From: Mycobacterium florentinum
GTDB lineage: Bacteria > Actinomycetota > Actinomycetes > Mycobacteriales > Mycobacteriaceae
Reading direction: 5' to 3'
NCBI RefSeq assembly: GCF_010730355.1
Contig: NZ_AP022576.1
Location: 5,084,001-5,148,000, forward strand
DNA: 64,000 bases
The notes under the pieces were generated by a model. That model saw nothing but the letters and a program-made list of their open reading frames with translations. It was not told the origin of the DNA and made no database searches. Positions 32,892-41,751 of the stretch are shown piece by piece (within the stretch, counting starts at the first letter, position 1; each line of letters starts with the position of its first letter). A program made the translations under genes and the position numbers.

Positions 32892-34027
32892 CCCTGTCCG
32901 ACGAACGGGACGCCCAAGGCGGACTCGAGCAGGTCTCGCACGTCGACCGGGTCGCCTCCTTGACCGGTATCCGCGCGGTCGCCGCGATCCTGGTCGTCGG
33001 GACTCACGCGGCCTACACCACCGGCAAGTACACGCACGGCTACTGGGGTCTGGTCGGCGCCCGGATGGAGATCGGTGTGCCGATCTTCTTCGTGCTGTCC
33101 GGCTTCCTGCTGTTCCGCCCCTGGGTGAAATCGGCAGCCGGCGGCGGGCCGCCGCCGGCGGTGAGTCGCTATGCGCGACACCGGGTTCGGCGCATCATGC
33201 CGGCCTACGTGATCACCGTGCTATTCGCCTATGTGCTGTACCACTTCCGCGATGCCGGACCGAATCCCGGCCATTCCTGGCACGGCTTGATTCGCAATCT
33301 CACGCTGACGCAGATCTACACCGACGGCTACCTCGGCAAGTATCTGCACCAGGGCCTGACCCAAATGTGGAGCCTCGCGGTAGAGGCGTCCTTCTACGTG
33401 CTGCTGCCGTTTCTGGCATACCTGCTGCTGGTGGTCATCTGCCGGCGGCGCTGGCGGCCGAGGTTGCTGGTGGGGACCTTGTTGGCGCTGTCGTTGATCA
33501 GCCCGATCTGGGTTGTCCTGGTACACACCGATCATTGGTTCGCCGACGGCGCTCGGCTGTGGCTGCCGACCTACCTGGCGTGGTTTCTGGGCGGCATGTT
33601 GCTGGCGGTGCTGCAGGCGATGGGCGTGCGCTGCTACGCATTCGCCGCCATACCGCTGGCGGTGATCTGTTACTTCATCGTCGCCACCCCGATCGGCGGC
33701 GCACCCACGACATCGCCGGCGTCGACGCCGGAGGCGGTCGTCAAGACGGTCTTCTACGCCGTGATCGCCACCCTGGCGGTCGCCCCGCTGGCGTTGGACG
33801 GCCACGGTTGGTATTGGCAGGCGCTGGCCAGCCGGCCGATGGTGTGGCTCGGCGAGATCTCCTATGAGATCTTCCTGATCCACCTGGTGACCATGGAATT
33901 CACGATGGTCTACATCGTGCGGGCCCACGTCTACACCGGGCCGATGCTGTATCTGTTCGTCGCGACGCTTGTGGTGACGATCCCGCTGGCTTGGCTGCTG
34001 CACCGCTTCACCCGCGTACCCGGATGA
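32888..34027 (+). CDS. membrane acyltransferase, family 3 (Rv1254-type)
   Basis: A 379-residue integral membrane acyltransferase of the OafA/acyltransferase-3 family, with about ten hydrophobic helices. The family start is visible (VASLTGIRAVAAILVVGTHAAYTTG, about 22-46), including the His needed for acyl transfer. Further marks are FVLSGFLLFRPW, YARHRVRRIMPAYV and TQMWSLAVEASFYVLLP. Relatives O-acylate cell-surface glycans or glycolipids; the acceptor here is unknown. It is translationally coupled to the RNA helicase, a pairing conserved in M. tuberculosis without obvious functional logic. Confidence 0.88.
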   Translation: MTLSDERDAQGGLEQVSHVDRVASLTGIRAVAAILVVGTHAAYTTGKYTHGYWGLVGARMEIGVPIFFVLSGFLLFRPWVKSAAGGGPPPAVSRYARHRVRRIMPAYVITVLFAYVLYHFRDAGPNPGHSWHGLIRNLTLTQIYTDGYLGKYLHQGLTQMWSLAVEASFYVLLPFLAYLLLVVICRRRWRPRLLVGTLLALSLISPIWVVLVHTDHWFADGARLWLPTYLAWFLGGMLLAVLQAMGVRCYAFAAIPLAVICYFIVATPIGGAPTTSPASTPEAVVKTVFYAVIATLAVAPLALDGHGWYWQALASRPMVWLGEISYEIFLIHLVTMEFTMVYIVRAHVYTGPMLYLFVATLVVTIPLAWLLHRFTRVPG

Positions 34028-34039
34028 GACGGCTGCCGG

Positions 34040-34621
34040 CTAGCGGCGGGCGCTCGCCGGGGCGATGACCGGGACGACAAATTCCTCGATCATCGCTCGC
34101 TCCTCGTTTTCGTCGCGGCCCGGATAGGTCAGCAGCGAGACGATCACCCGCACCGCCCAGCGGGCGCGGCGCTCGATGACGGCGGGATCGTGGGGCCCCA
34201 GCGAATGCAGGAACGCCGCCGCCAGGGCCGCGATCACGTCGGACTGTCCGGCCAACTCGCCGCCGATCGGCGGGCGAGTGGTGGCGAACCACGACGCCAG
34301 GGCGGGGTTCTCGCGAACCATCTCCATCGTGACGAGGATGCTGGCGACCAGCTTTTCGCGGGGGTCCTCGATGCCGCCGGTCCGCGCGATGATGTCGCGG
34401 CCAAGGCGATGCGTTTCGCGATGGATGTACGCGGTTCGCAGCGCCTCCCGGTTTTCGAAGTACCGGTACAGCGTCGCGCGGGAACAGCCTGCGGCCCTCG
34501 CGATCTCATTCATGCCGATCGAATCCGAATCGCGCGCGGTGTACAGCTGCTCGGCCGCATCGAGGATGCGGTCTACCGCGGCCTCGCTGCGACTCGAGGC
34601 AAGCCAGTCATTACCGGCCAT
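34040..34621 (-). CDS. TetR-family repressor, second gene of the cyp130 operon (Rv1255c-type)
   Basis: A 193-residue regulator with an N-terminal TetR helix-turn-helix (RILDAAEQLYT, then MNEIARAAGCSRATLYRYFENREAL, about 18-60) and an all-helical ligand domain. Its ATG at 34621 overlaps the cyp130 stop (TGATG), so P450 and regulator are made together. The inverted repeat in the cyp130 promoter (35881-35896) is the natural operator, which implies self-repression relieved by a P450 substrate or related lipid; this is inference. The apparent longer frame into cyp130 is a shadow. Confidence 0.88.
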   Translation of the reverse strand: MAGNDWLASSRSEAAVDRILDAAEQLYTARDSDSIGMNEIARAAGCSRATLYRYFENREALRTAYIHRETHRLGRDIIARTGGIEDPREKLVASILVTMEMVRENPALASWFATTRPPIGGELAGQSDVIAALAAAFLHSLGPHDPAVIERRARWAVRVIVSLLTYPGRDENEERAMIEEFVVPVIAPASARR

Positions 34622-35862
34622 CAGGACTTCACGGTGATCGGCACCGACACCGGACGCCGCACGTAGCTGCCGCCCGCCCACACGACCGAATTCTCGTCGA
34701 CGTCGAAGTCCGGGCAGCGGGCCAGCAGTTCGGTCAGCGCGACCCGGGATTGCATCCGGGCGGCCGCCGCCCCCAGGCAGTGGTGCGCGCCGTGGCTGAA
34801 GGTCAGGATGTTGCGCGGGCAGCGGGTCACGTCGAGTTCGCCGGCGTCCGGGCCGTATTGGCGTTCGTCGCGGTTGGCCGACCCGTACAGCAGCAGCACG
34901 CGGCGATCGGCCGGGATCGTGGTGTCGCCGATCGTCACGTCGTGGGTGACGGTGCGTGCTAGACCCTGGGCCGGCGAGGTCAGCCGTAACAGCTCCTCGA
35001 CCGCGTCGTTGATCAGTTCGGGGTTGTGCACCAACAACTCTCGCTGATCGGGCCGTTGGTGCAGCAGCGGCATCGAACCACCGAGCATGCCGGTCACCGT
35101 GTCGTTGCCGCCGGTGACCATCGTGAAGGTGAACGCCAGAATCGACAGGGTTCCGGAGATGTCGCCGTCGGCGCCGACGCCGGCAGAGACCAGGTGGGAG
35201 ATGGTGTCGTCCTCGGGCTCGGTCCGGCGGCGCTCGATCAGCCCGGTGAAGTAGGCCATCATCGATCCGACCGCGTCGCCGACGGTTTCCAGCGCGCCCG
35301 CAACCCCGCCGTCGGCGGTGTTGGCCGCGACGATGGCCTGCGTCCAGCCGTCGAACTGAGCCCAATCCTCTTCGGGCACACCGAGATAATGCGCGACGAC
35401 CATCGACGGCAGCGGCTTGAAGAGTTCGGTGACGATGTCGCCGCCGCCGCGGGCGCGCAACCCCTCGATGCGCTCCACGACGAACTGGCGAACCTTCGGT
35501 TCCACCGCCTCGACCTGTCGGGGGGTGAACCCGCGCGACACCAGCTTGCGAAACTCGGTGTGTACGGGCGGATCTTGCATCACGAACGGCGGATTATCCT
35601 GCAGCCCAATCATTTCCAGGTCGCCGTAATTGACCGTCAGGCCTTGCGCCGAGGAGAACGTCTCGTGGTCGCGGGCCGCCGACCACACATCCGCGTGCCG
35701 GGACAGCACGTAGTAATCCTGCTCGGGATGCTTCGGGGGGACGACGTGGTGCACCGGGTCGTGGTCGCGCAGCGCGCGGTACATCGGCCACGGATTCGGC
35801 CAGGTGTCGGCGTTGGCGAGCTCGAACACGACCGGCGCGTTGTGAGACATTACCGCAGTCAT
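34621..35862 (-). CDS. cyp130: cytochrome P450 CYP130
   Basis: A 413-residue soluble P450 monooxygenase close to M. tuberculosis CYP130 (structure known, azole-binding, native substrate uncertain). The oxygen-activation helix reads TMVTGGNDTVTG, the ExxR motif is in VEELLRLTS, and the haem-ligand Cys is in FSHGAHHCLGAAAARM near residue 355. Compared with the tuberculosis protein there is a small insertion near residue 190. The ATG at 35862 directly follows a strong promoter, so the mRNA is probably leaderless. It heads a two-gene operon with its own TetR regulator. Confidence 0.95.
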   Translation of the reverse strand: MTAVMSHNAPVVFELANADTWPNPWPMYRALRDHDPVHHVVPPKHPEQDYYVLSRHADVWSAARDHETFSSAQGLTVNYGDLEMIGLQDNPPFVMQDPPVHTEFRKLVSRGFTPRQVEAVEPKVRQFVVERIEGLRARGGGDIVTELFKPLPSMVVAHYLGVPEEDWAQFDGWTQAIVAANTADGGVAGALETVGDAVGSMMAYFTGLIERRRTEPEDDTISHLVSAGVGADGDISGTLSILAFTFTMVTGGNDTVTGMLGGSMPLLHQRPDQRELLVHNPELINDAVEELLRLTSPAQGLARTVTHDVTIGDTTIPADRRVLLLYGSANRDERQYGPDAGELDVTRCPRNILTFSHGAHHCLGAAAARMQSRVALTELLARCPDFDVDENSVVWAGGSYVRRPVSVPITVKS

Positions 35863-35868
35863 GTCTTA

Positions 35869-35897
35869 TTCGTACGACAATGACAGATACATGTCAA
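35869..35897 (-). promoter_or_regulatory. cyp130 promoter with overlapping TetR-type operator
   Basis: On the minus strand, TTGACA (35892-35897) and TACGAA (35869-35874) are separated by exactly 17 bp, and the -10 ends six bases before the ATG at 35862. An inverted repeat TGACA-N6-TGTCA (35881-35896) covers the spacer and most of the -35, ideally placed for repression by the co-transcribed TetR protein. Confidence 0.75.
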
Positions 35898-35904
35898 CTG
35901 GCGG

Positions 35905-35996
35905 GGGTGTCGAGTGTGCGTTCGGGGCGCCCTCCTGAGTGCACATTCACCGCCCTGAGCGCACACTCAGCGCCCAGGCTGCACACTCAACCCCGC
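35905..35996. repeat. intergenic GAGTGTGC-type repeat, copy B
   Basis: Four half-sites of the copy A element recur in about 90 bp: GAGTGTGCG, GAGTGCACATTC, GAGCGCACACTC and GCACACTC, with the spacer CGCCCAGG close to CAGCCCAGG of copy A. It lies directly after the 3' end of the FAD oxidase gene and before the cyp130 promoter. Confidence 0.6.
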
Positions 35997-35998
35997 AA

Positions 35999-37378
35999 CT
36001 AGATCGCCGCGCCGGGGTTGAGGATCCCTAGCGGGTCCAATGCCTGCTTGATCCGTTGATTCAGCGCCATCACCTCGGGCCCGAGATAGCCGTCCAGCCA
36101 GGGCCGCTTCAGCCGGCCCACCCCGTGTTCACCGGTGATCGTGCCGCCCAAACCGATGGCCAGGTCCATGATTTCGCCGAACGCGACCTGGGCCCGCGCT
36201 GTCATCGCGGCGTCGGCGCTGTCGTACACGATCAGCGGGTGGGTGTTGCCGTCGCCGGCGTGCGCGATCACCGAGATCATCAGGTCGTGCTCCGCGGCGA
36301 TGCGGGCAATCCCGGTCACCAGTGTGCCCAGCGCCGGAAGCGGCACCCCGACGTCCTCGAGCAGTAGCGATCCCTTGGCCTCGACGGCCGGGATGCAGAA
36401 CCGGCGCGCGGCGACGAAGGCGTGGCCCTCGTCCGGGTCGTCGGTGGTGAAAACGTCTGTTGCCTTGTTCTCGGCAAAGATCGCCGCCATCAGCTCGGCG
36501 TCCTCACCGCTGGCGCGGCCCCGCTCGTCGGAGCCGGCCACCAGCATGGCCGCCGCCCCCCGATCCAGATCCATGCGCAAGATGTCCTCGACGGCGTTGA
36601 TCGACGCCGAATCCATGAATTCCAGCATCGCCGGCCGCAGCCGGGCCGCGACCCCGAGCACCGCGTCGACCGCCGATTCCACCGAGGCGAACGTCGCCAC
36701 CACGACGCTCGACGTGTTCTGGGCGGGCAGCAGCCGCAGCGTCACTTCCGTGACGATGCCCAGCGTGCCTTCGCTGCCGACGAACAGCTTGGTCAGCGAA
36801 AGCCCCGCCACGTCCTTGAGCCGCGCGCCGCCCAGCCGCACCGCGGTGCCGTCGGCCAGCACCACCACCATGCCAAGCACGTAGTCGGTGGTGACGCCGT
36901 ACTTCACACAGCACAGGCCCCCGGCGTTGGTGGCGATGTTGCCGCCGATGCTGCAGATTTCGTACGACGACGGGTCCGGCGGATACCACAGGCCGTGTTT
37001 GGCGACGGCCTTCTTCACCTCGGCGTTGAGCAGGCCGGGCTGACATACCGCGGTCCGGGTAACCGGGTCGACGGTGATGTCGCGCATCTTCTCCGTCGAC
37101 AACACGATCCCGCTGGCCAGCGCCGTCGCCCCACCCGACAAGCCGGTGCCGGCCCCTCGCGGCACCACCGGCACCTGGTGGGCGGTGGCCCAGCGCATCA
37201 CCGCCTGCACGTCTTCGGTGCAGCGCGGCCGTACCACGGCCAGCGGTGTGCCCGCCGACGGGTCGAAGGCGCGGTCCTGGCGGTAGCCGTCGGTGATGGT
37301 CGGGTCAGTGACCACCATGCCGTCCGGCAGGTCGGCGATCAGGCCGGCCAGCATGTCTTCATTGACTGTGGTGCTCAC
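35999..37378 (-). CDS. FAD-linked oxidase, glycolate oxidase GlcD / D-lactate dehydrogenase type (Rv1257c)
   Basis: A 459-residue flavoenzyme of the vanillyl-alcohol-oxidase fold. The FAD-binding domain (about 45-225) shows PVVPRGAGTGLSGGATAL and GNIATNAGGLCCVKYGVT, and the C-terminal part contains the family HAGDGNTHP and TGEHGVG motifs. Such enzymes oxidise 2-hydroxy acids such as glycolate or D-lactate; the actual substrate is not readable. The GTG start at 37378 lies 9 bp after the tap stop on the same strand, so the two may share a transcript. Confidence 0.9.
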   Translation of the reverse strand: MSTTVNEDMLAGLIADLPDGMVVTDPTITDGYRQDRAFDPSAGTPLAVVRPRCTEDVQAVMRWATAHQVPVVPRGAGTGLSGGATALASGIVLSTEKMRDITVDPVTRTAVCQPGLLNAEVKKAVAKHGLWYPPDPSSYEICSIGGNIATNAGGLCCVKYGVTTDYVLGMVVVLADGTAVRLGGARLKDVAGLSLTKLFVGSEGTLGIVTEVTLRLLPAQNTSSVVVATFASVESAVDAVLGVAARLRPAMLEFMDSASINAVEDILRMDLDRGAAAMLVAGSDERGRASGEDAELMAAIFAENKATDVFTTDDPDEGHAFVAARRFCIPAVEAKGSLLLEDVGVPLPALGTLVTGIARIAAEHDLMISVIAHAGDGNTHPLIVYDSADAAMTARAQVAFGEIMDLAIGLGGTITGEHGVGRLKRPWLDGYLGPEVMALNQRIKQALDPLGILNPGAAI

Positions 37379-37387
37379 GGGCCGATT

Positions 37388-38635
37388 TTACGGCGCGGAA
37401 TCCTCGGCAAACTCCGGCGCGCGATCGAGTTCCCGCAGCGACGGCAGCGCGCACGCGATCAGGCCGACCGCAATGATCGGCACCGCCAGCGTCAGGAATG
37501 TCACCCGCAGCCCGGCCGCGTCGGCCAACGGACCCGCCACCAGCAAGCCCAGCGGGCCCGCGGCGAAGGTCAGCCCGGTCATCACCCCGACCACCCGGCC
37601 GCGCAGATGGTGTGGCGCCCGGGTCTGCATCACGTAGTTGTAGATCGGCTGGATCGGCCCGTAGACCAGGCCGGTCAGCCCGCACAGCACCAGGATCACC
37701 GGCAACGGCGGCAGGAACGCGATGCCGACCGACGCGGCACCGAAGGTGAGCGTCGCGGTCAGCACCGCCGTGCGCCGCCGCACGGATTTCGACAGCACGG
37801 CATAGCCCAGCGCGCCGGCCACGCCGCCGACCCCGAGCGCCATCAACGCCCAGCCCAACTCCGCGGGTTCGTGACGATCGCTGAAGTATTTGGGAAACAG
37901 CACGCTTTCCATCGGCAGGTACAGCGCGGTGACGACCAGGTCGATCAGGCCGAGCGTCCGCAGCACCCGCATCTTCCAGACGAACCGCATGCCCTCGGCG
38001 ACCCCGGACACCAGCCCGTCGGGCCGGGTCGCGTGGTGTGGCTTGCCGATGCCTTCGAGTCGCAGCGCCCCAATTGCGAGGAACGACAACCCGAAACAGC
38101 CCGCCGTGATCCACATCGTGTTGACCCCGCCGACCGTGGCGATCATCAAACCGCCGATACCGGGGCCTACGATGTAGGCCAGGTTGAGAATCGCTTCGTA
38201 AACACTGTTGGTGCGGTCCAGCGACCAGCCGGCGCGGCTGGCAGCCTCGGGCAGCATCGACTGGCGCGCCGTTGTCCCGGCCGGGTCGAATGCGGCCGAA
38301 AAGAATGCCAACAAGGCCAACTCGGCGACATTGAGCGCGTTCGCGCCGAATAGCCACGCGATCAGCGGTACCGCCGCCACCGCGGTGCCGGATAGCGCAT
38401 CGGAGACCAGTGAAATGCGGCGCCGCCCGAAAAAGTCGACCGCGGTGCCGGCGACCAATGTGGAGAGCACCAGTGGCACGGTCATGGCCGCGGCCACTAT
38501 CGATGCGTGGCCGGCGCTGCCGTGCTGCTGCAACGCCAGCCAGGGGAAAGCGACCAATGAAATGCCGGTACCCGCGGTCGCCACCAGAGTGGCGAACAGA
38601 ATCAGAAGCGCCGGACCGCGGCTGGAACGTGTCAT
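37388..38635 (-). CDS. tap: Tap-like MFS multidrug efflux pump (Rv1258c)
   Basis: A 415-residue, 12-helix proton-driven exporter closely similar to Tap of M. tuberculosis, which exports aminoglycosides, tetracycline and rifampicin-class drugs and belongs to the WhiB7 regulon. Visible motifs include GTAVDFFGRRR (about 62-72), PEAASRAGWSLDRTNS, and GPIQPIYNYVMQTRAP. The ATG at 38635 gives MTRSSRGPALLIL; upstream codons would add 20 non-conserved residues. It is divergent from udgB across 70 bp. I could not find a convincing AT-rich WhiB7 site in that gap. Confidence 0.92.
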   Translation of the reverse strand: MTRSSRGPALLILFATLVATAGTGISLVAFPWLALQQHGSAGHASIVAAAMTVPLVLSTLVAGTAVDFFGRRRISLVSDALSGTAVAAVPLIAWLFGANALNVAELALLAFFSAAFDPAGTTARQSMLPEAASRAGWSLDRTNSVYEAILNLAYIVGPGIGGLMIATVGGVNTMWITAGCFGLSFLAIGALRLEGIGKPHHATRPDGLVSGVAEGMRFVWKMRVLRTLGLIDLVVTALYLPMESVLFPKYFSDRHEPAELGWALMALGVGGVAGALGYAVLSKSVRRRTAVLTATLTFGAASVGIAFLPPLPVILVLCGLTGLVYGPIQPIYNYVMQTRAPHHLRGRVVGVMTGLTFAAGPLGLLVAGPLADAAGLRVTFLTLAVPIIAVGLIACALPSLRELDRAPEFAEDSAP

Positions 38636-38705
38636 AAATATCGCGGCTGAATCTAGCTCCAATGCGATCGCGGGACCACCGAATTTCGTGGTCACTACCG
38701 CCTGA

Positions 38706-39551
38706 ATGCAGGATGTTCATGTGCTTGTTCATCCGAATACCGGATTGGCATTCGATTCGCCGGTGCAACCCGGCACCGGATGGCCCGGCGATCCGGCCAC
38801 ACCGCATACCCCCAAGGCCGCCGATGCGGCGCGGGTTCGGGCGCTGGCCGGCGCGGTCGGCTCGATTCCGGATCTGGACGCCGTGGTGAGCGTCTGTCGT
38901 GCCTGCCCGCGGCTGGTCACCTGGCGCGAGGATGTCGCCGTGGCCAAACGGCGCGCGTTTGCCGACCAGCCATATTGGGGCCGGCCGGTTCCGGGCTGGG
39001 GGTCGCAGCAGCCGCGAATCTTCATCGTCGGGCTGGCGCCGGCCGCGCACGGCGCCAACCGAACCGGGCGGATGTTCACCGGCGACCGGTCCGGCGACCA
39101 GCTGTACGCCGCCCTGTATCGGGCCGGGCTGGTGAACCAGCCGACCAGCGTGGACGCCGCAGACGGGTTGCAAACCAAGCAGATTCGGATCTCCGCGCCG
39201 GTGCGGTGCGCGCCGCCGGCCAACGCCCCGACCCCGGCCGAGCGTGACACCTGTTGGCCCTGGCTGGAAGCCGAGTGGCGGTTGGTGTCCGAGCACGTCC
39301 GCGTCATCGTGGCGCTAGGCGGATTCGGCTGGCAGATCGCGCTGCGGCTGCCGGGCGCCTTGGAAATGCGAGCGATGCGAGGGACGCCCAAGCCGCGGTT
39401 CGGCCATGGCGCCGTTGCCGAGTTGCCGTCGGGCGTGCGTTTGTTGGGGTGCTACCACCCGAGCCAGCAAAACATGTTCACCGGTAAGCTAACTCCGGCA
39501 ATGCTCGACGACATCTTTATGGAAGCCAAGAAGCTGACAGGGATTAAGTGA
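38706..39551 (+). CDS. udgB: type 5 uracil-DNA glycosylase UdgB
   Basis: A 281-residue base-excision repair enzyme that removes uracil and also hypoxanthine or ethenocytosine from DNA. Fe-S cluster ligands are visible as SVCRACPRL (about 62-70) and later CAPP...DTCWPW. The active-site region [19 protein letters not shown] (about 109-127) and the motif CYHPSQQN near residue 257 mark family 5. The ATG at 38706 is in the divergent gap with tap. The stop overlaps the next gene by four bases (GTGA). Confidence 0.92.
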   Translation: MQDVHVLVHPNTGLAFDSPVQPGTGWPGDPATPHTPKAADAARVRALAGAVGSIPDLDAVVSVCRACPRLVTWREDVAVAKRRAFADQPYWGRPVPGWGSQQPRIFIVGLAPAAHGANRTGRMFTGDRSGDQLYAALYRAGLVNQPTSVDAADGLQTKQIRISAPVRCAPPANAPTPAERDTCWPWLEAEWRLVSEHVRVIVALGGFGWQIALRLPGALEMRAMRGTPKPRFGHGAVAELPSGVRLLGCYHPSQQNMFTGKLTPAMLDDIFMEAKKLTGIK

Positions 39552-40678
39552 CCGAGGTATTGATTTCCGGGGCCAGCGTCGCCGGTACAACGTTGGCGTA
39601 TTGGCTTGGGCAACACGGCTTTTCGGTGACCGTTGTGGAGAGCCACCAGGGCCTGCGCCCGGGCGGGCAAGCGATCGATGTGCGGGGTCCGGCGCTGACG
39701 GTGCTGGACCGCATGGGCCTGCTGGCCGCCGCGGCGGACCGAAAGACGGGCATTCGCGGCTCTTCTGTCGTCGACCGCGACGGCAACGAGCTGTCCCGCG
39801 ACACCGAGTCGACGCCCACCGGCGGTCTCATCGACAACCCCGACATCGAGCTGCTGCGCGACGACCTGGTCGAATTGCTATACGAGGCAAGCCAACCCGA
39901 CACCGAATACATCTTCAACGACAGCATCTCCGCCGTGGTGAACCGCGGCACCGCGGTCGATGTGAGGTTCGAACGCACGCCCGGCCGCAGCTTCGACCTG
40001 CTGATCGGCGCCGACGGCCTGCATTCCAATGTGCGCCGGCTGGTGTTCGGCCCCGAGGAGCGGTTCATCAAACGGCTCGGGACGCACGCAGCGATCTTCA
40101 CTGTGCCCAACTTCCTGAACCTGGACTTCTGGCAGATGTGGCACTACGGGGACACCACGATGGCCGGGGTCTACAGCGCCCGCAACAACACCGAGGCGCG
40201 CGCCATGTTGGGTTTCATGGACACCGAACTGCGGATCGACTGGCGCGACACCGAAGCCCAGTTCGCCGAGGTCGAACGGCGGATGGCCGACGACGGCTGG
40301 GTACGCCCGCAACTGCTGGAGTTCATGCGCAAAGCGCCGGATTTCTACTTCGACGAGATGGCGCAGATCGTGATGGATCACTGGTCGATCGGGCGCGTGG
40401 CGCTGGTGGGCGACGCCGCCTACTGCTGCTCGCCGCTGTCGGGCCAGGGGACCAGTGTCGCGCTGCTGGGCGCCTACATCCTGGCCGGCGAGCTCAAGCG
40501 CGTCAGCCAAGCCGATTGGGTCGACCACGGGGTCGCCTTCACCAACTACTTCAAGCGCTTTCACGGCTACACCGAACGCACCCAGTTCCTGGCCACCGAC
40601 AACATTCCCGGTGGTGCCCCGATATCGCAGGAGCAGTTCGAGGCGGTCGTCAACTCGATCACGCCGAGCAACTACTAG
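39548..40678 (+). CDS. FAD-dependent monooxygenase, PHBH type (Rv1260)
   Basis: A 376-residue flavin hydroxylase. The N-terminal FAD motif is [16 protein letters not shown] (about 4-19), followed by [15 protein letters not shown]. The second FAD motif is [16 protein letters not shown] (about 288-303). Relatives hydroxylate aromatic or polyketide compounds or inactivate drugs such as tetracyclines and rifamycins; the substrate cannot be read. The GTG start lies within the udgB stop, so a repair enzyme and a flavin enzyme are translated together, as in M. tuberculosis. Confidence 0.9.
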   Translation: MTEVLISGASVAGTTLAYWLGQHGFSVTVVESHQGLRPGGQAIDVRGPALTVLDRMGLLAAAADRKTGIRGSSVVDRDGNELSRDTESTPTGGLIDNPDIELLRDDLVELLYEASQPDTEYIFNDSISAVVNRGTAVDVRFERTPGRSFDLLIGADGLHSNVRRLVFGPEERFIKRLGTHAAIFTVPNFLNLDFWQMWHYGDTTMAGVYSARNNTEARAMLGFMDTELRIDWRDTEAQFAEVERRMADDGWVRPQLLEFMRKAPDFYFDEMAQIVMDHWSIGRVALVGDAAYCCSPLSGQGTSVALLGAYILAGELKRVSQADWVDHGVAFTNYFKRFHGYTERTQFLATDNIPGGAPISQEQFEAVVNSITPSNY

Positions 40679-40716
40679 CCGGGAACGACCACCGCGCCGA
40701 ATGCGTTGAGGCCATC

Positions 40717-41748
40717 GTGCGTCTTTCCGTCCTCGATCTCGTCCCGGTACGCACCGACCAGTCGACCGGCGACGCGCTGGCGGCCACCGTGGCGCTGGCG
40801 CAGACCGCCGACCGGCTGGGCTTCACCCGCTACTGGGTCGCCGAACACCACAACATGCCCTCGGTCGGTGCGACCAGCCCGCCGGTACTGCTCGCCTACC
40901 TGGCCGCCCAGACGTCGCGGGTTCGGCTGGGATCCGGCGGGGTGATGCTGCCCAACCATGCGCCGCTGGCCGTCGCCGAGCAGTTCGCGCTGCTGGAAGC
41001 GGCCGCCCCGGGCCGAATCGACCTGGGCATCGGGCGGGCGCCCGGCTCCGACCCGGTGACGTCCTATGCGTTGCGCGGCGCTCGTGATGATCGCGATATC
41101 GAGAACTTCCCCGAATACCTCGACGACGTGGCGGCGTTGATGAGCGCACGCGGCGTGCTGGTTCCCCTGCGCTCTGGCGACTACCGGCTCAAGGCCACCC
41201 CGGCCGCGGCCAGCGAACCACGCCTGTGGCTACTGGGCTCGTCGATGTACTCGGCGCATTTGGCGGCCGCCAAGGGACTGCCCTACGTGTTCGCACATCA
41301 CTTCTCGGGCAAGGGAACCGAGGAGGCGCTCGAGGTCTACCGCACGCGGTTCGTGCCCAGCATGTTGACCGCCGAGCCCGTGACGTTCTTGACGGTCAAC
41401 GCCGCGGTAGCCGAAACACGGGACGAGGCAACGGCATTGATGCTGCCCAACTTGCAGATGATGGCGCGCCTGCGCACCGGACAGCCGCTGGGTCCCGTCC
41501 CGCTGGTGGAGGAGGCCGAAGTGGCGGAACTGACGGCGGCCCAACAGCACATCGTCGACAGCGGGCTGCAGCGCGCCGTCCTCGGCACCCCGGCCCAGGC
41601 CGCCGAGCAGGTGCGGGCGCTGGCCGAGCAGTTCGGCGTCGACGAGGTGATGGTGAACCCGGTCGCGTCGGCCCGGCGCGGCACCGACCCCGCCACCGCA
41701 CCGGGGCGGGTGGCAACGCTGGAGCTGCTGGCTAAGGAATTGTTCTAG
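40717..41748 (+). CDS. luciferase-like (LLM class) flavin-dependent oxidoreductase, MsnO8-like
   Basis: A 343-residue TIM-barrel flavoenzyme. The sequence LSVLDLVPVRTDQS, then YWVAEHHNMPSVG, GSGGVMLPNHAPL, and LGIGRAPGSDPVT is the pattern of bacterial luciferase-like monooxygenases of the MsnO8 subgroup. Cofactor is FMN or F420. The GTG at 40717 follows a GAGG motif. Much longer open sequence upstream in the same frame runs through the previous gene in a different frame and is a shadow. M. tuberculosis lacks this gene between Rv1260 and Rv1261c. It converges on the GGDEF/EAL gene with 3 bp between stops. Confidence 0.85.
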   Translation: MRLSVLDLVPVRTDQSTGDALAATVALAQTADRLGFTRYWVAEHHNMPSVGATSPPVLLAYLAAQTSRVRLGSGGVMLPNHAPLAVAEQFALLEAAAPGRIDLGIGRAPGSDPVTSYALRGARDDRDIENFPEYLDDVAALMSARGVLVPLRSGDYRLKATPAAASEPRLWLLGSSMYSAHLAAAKGLPYVFAHHFSGKGTEEALEVYRTRFVPSMLTAEPVTFLTVNAAVAETRDEATALMLPNLQMMARLRTGQPLGPVPLVEEAEVAELTAAQQHIVDSGLQRAVLGTPAQAAEQVRALAEQFGVDEVMVNPVASARRGTDPATAPGRVATLELLAKELF

Positions 41749-41751
41749 CGC

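Noticed and set aside
34622..35365. Extension of the TetR frame into cyp130
   Set aside because: The TetR family start fits ATG 34621, overlapping the cyp130 stop; the rest is a shadow of cyp130.
37379..37400. TAAAAT box five bases before the FAD oxidase GTG
   Set aside because: It includes the tap stop codon and lies in a 9-bp gap, so it may be coincidence; not annotated as a promoter.
38636..38705. Possible WhiB7 site in the tap-udgB gap
   Set aside because: I looked for an AT-rich element before a -35 box and found none convincing, although Tap is a known WhiB7 target in M. tuberculosis.
39601..40716. Long in-frame extension upstream of the luciferase-like gene
   Set aside because: It lies over the FAD monooxygenase gene in another frame and is Arg/Gly/Pro-rich; the protein family begins at GTG 40717.
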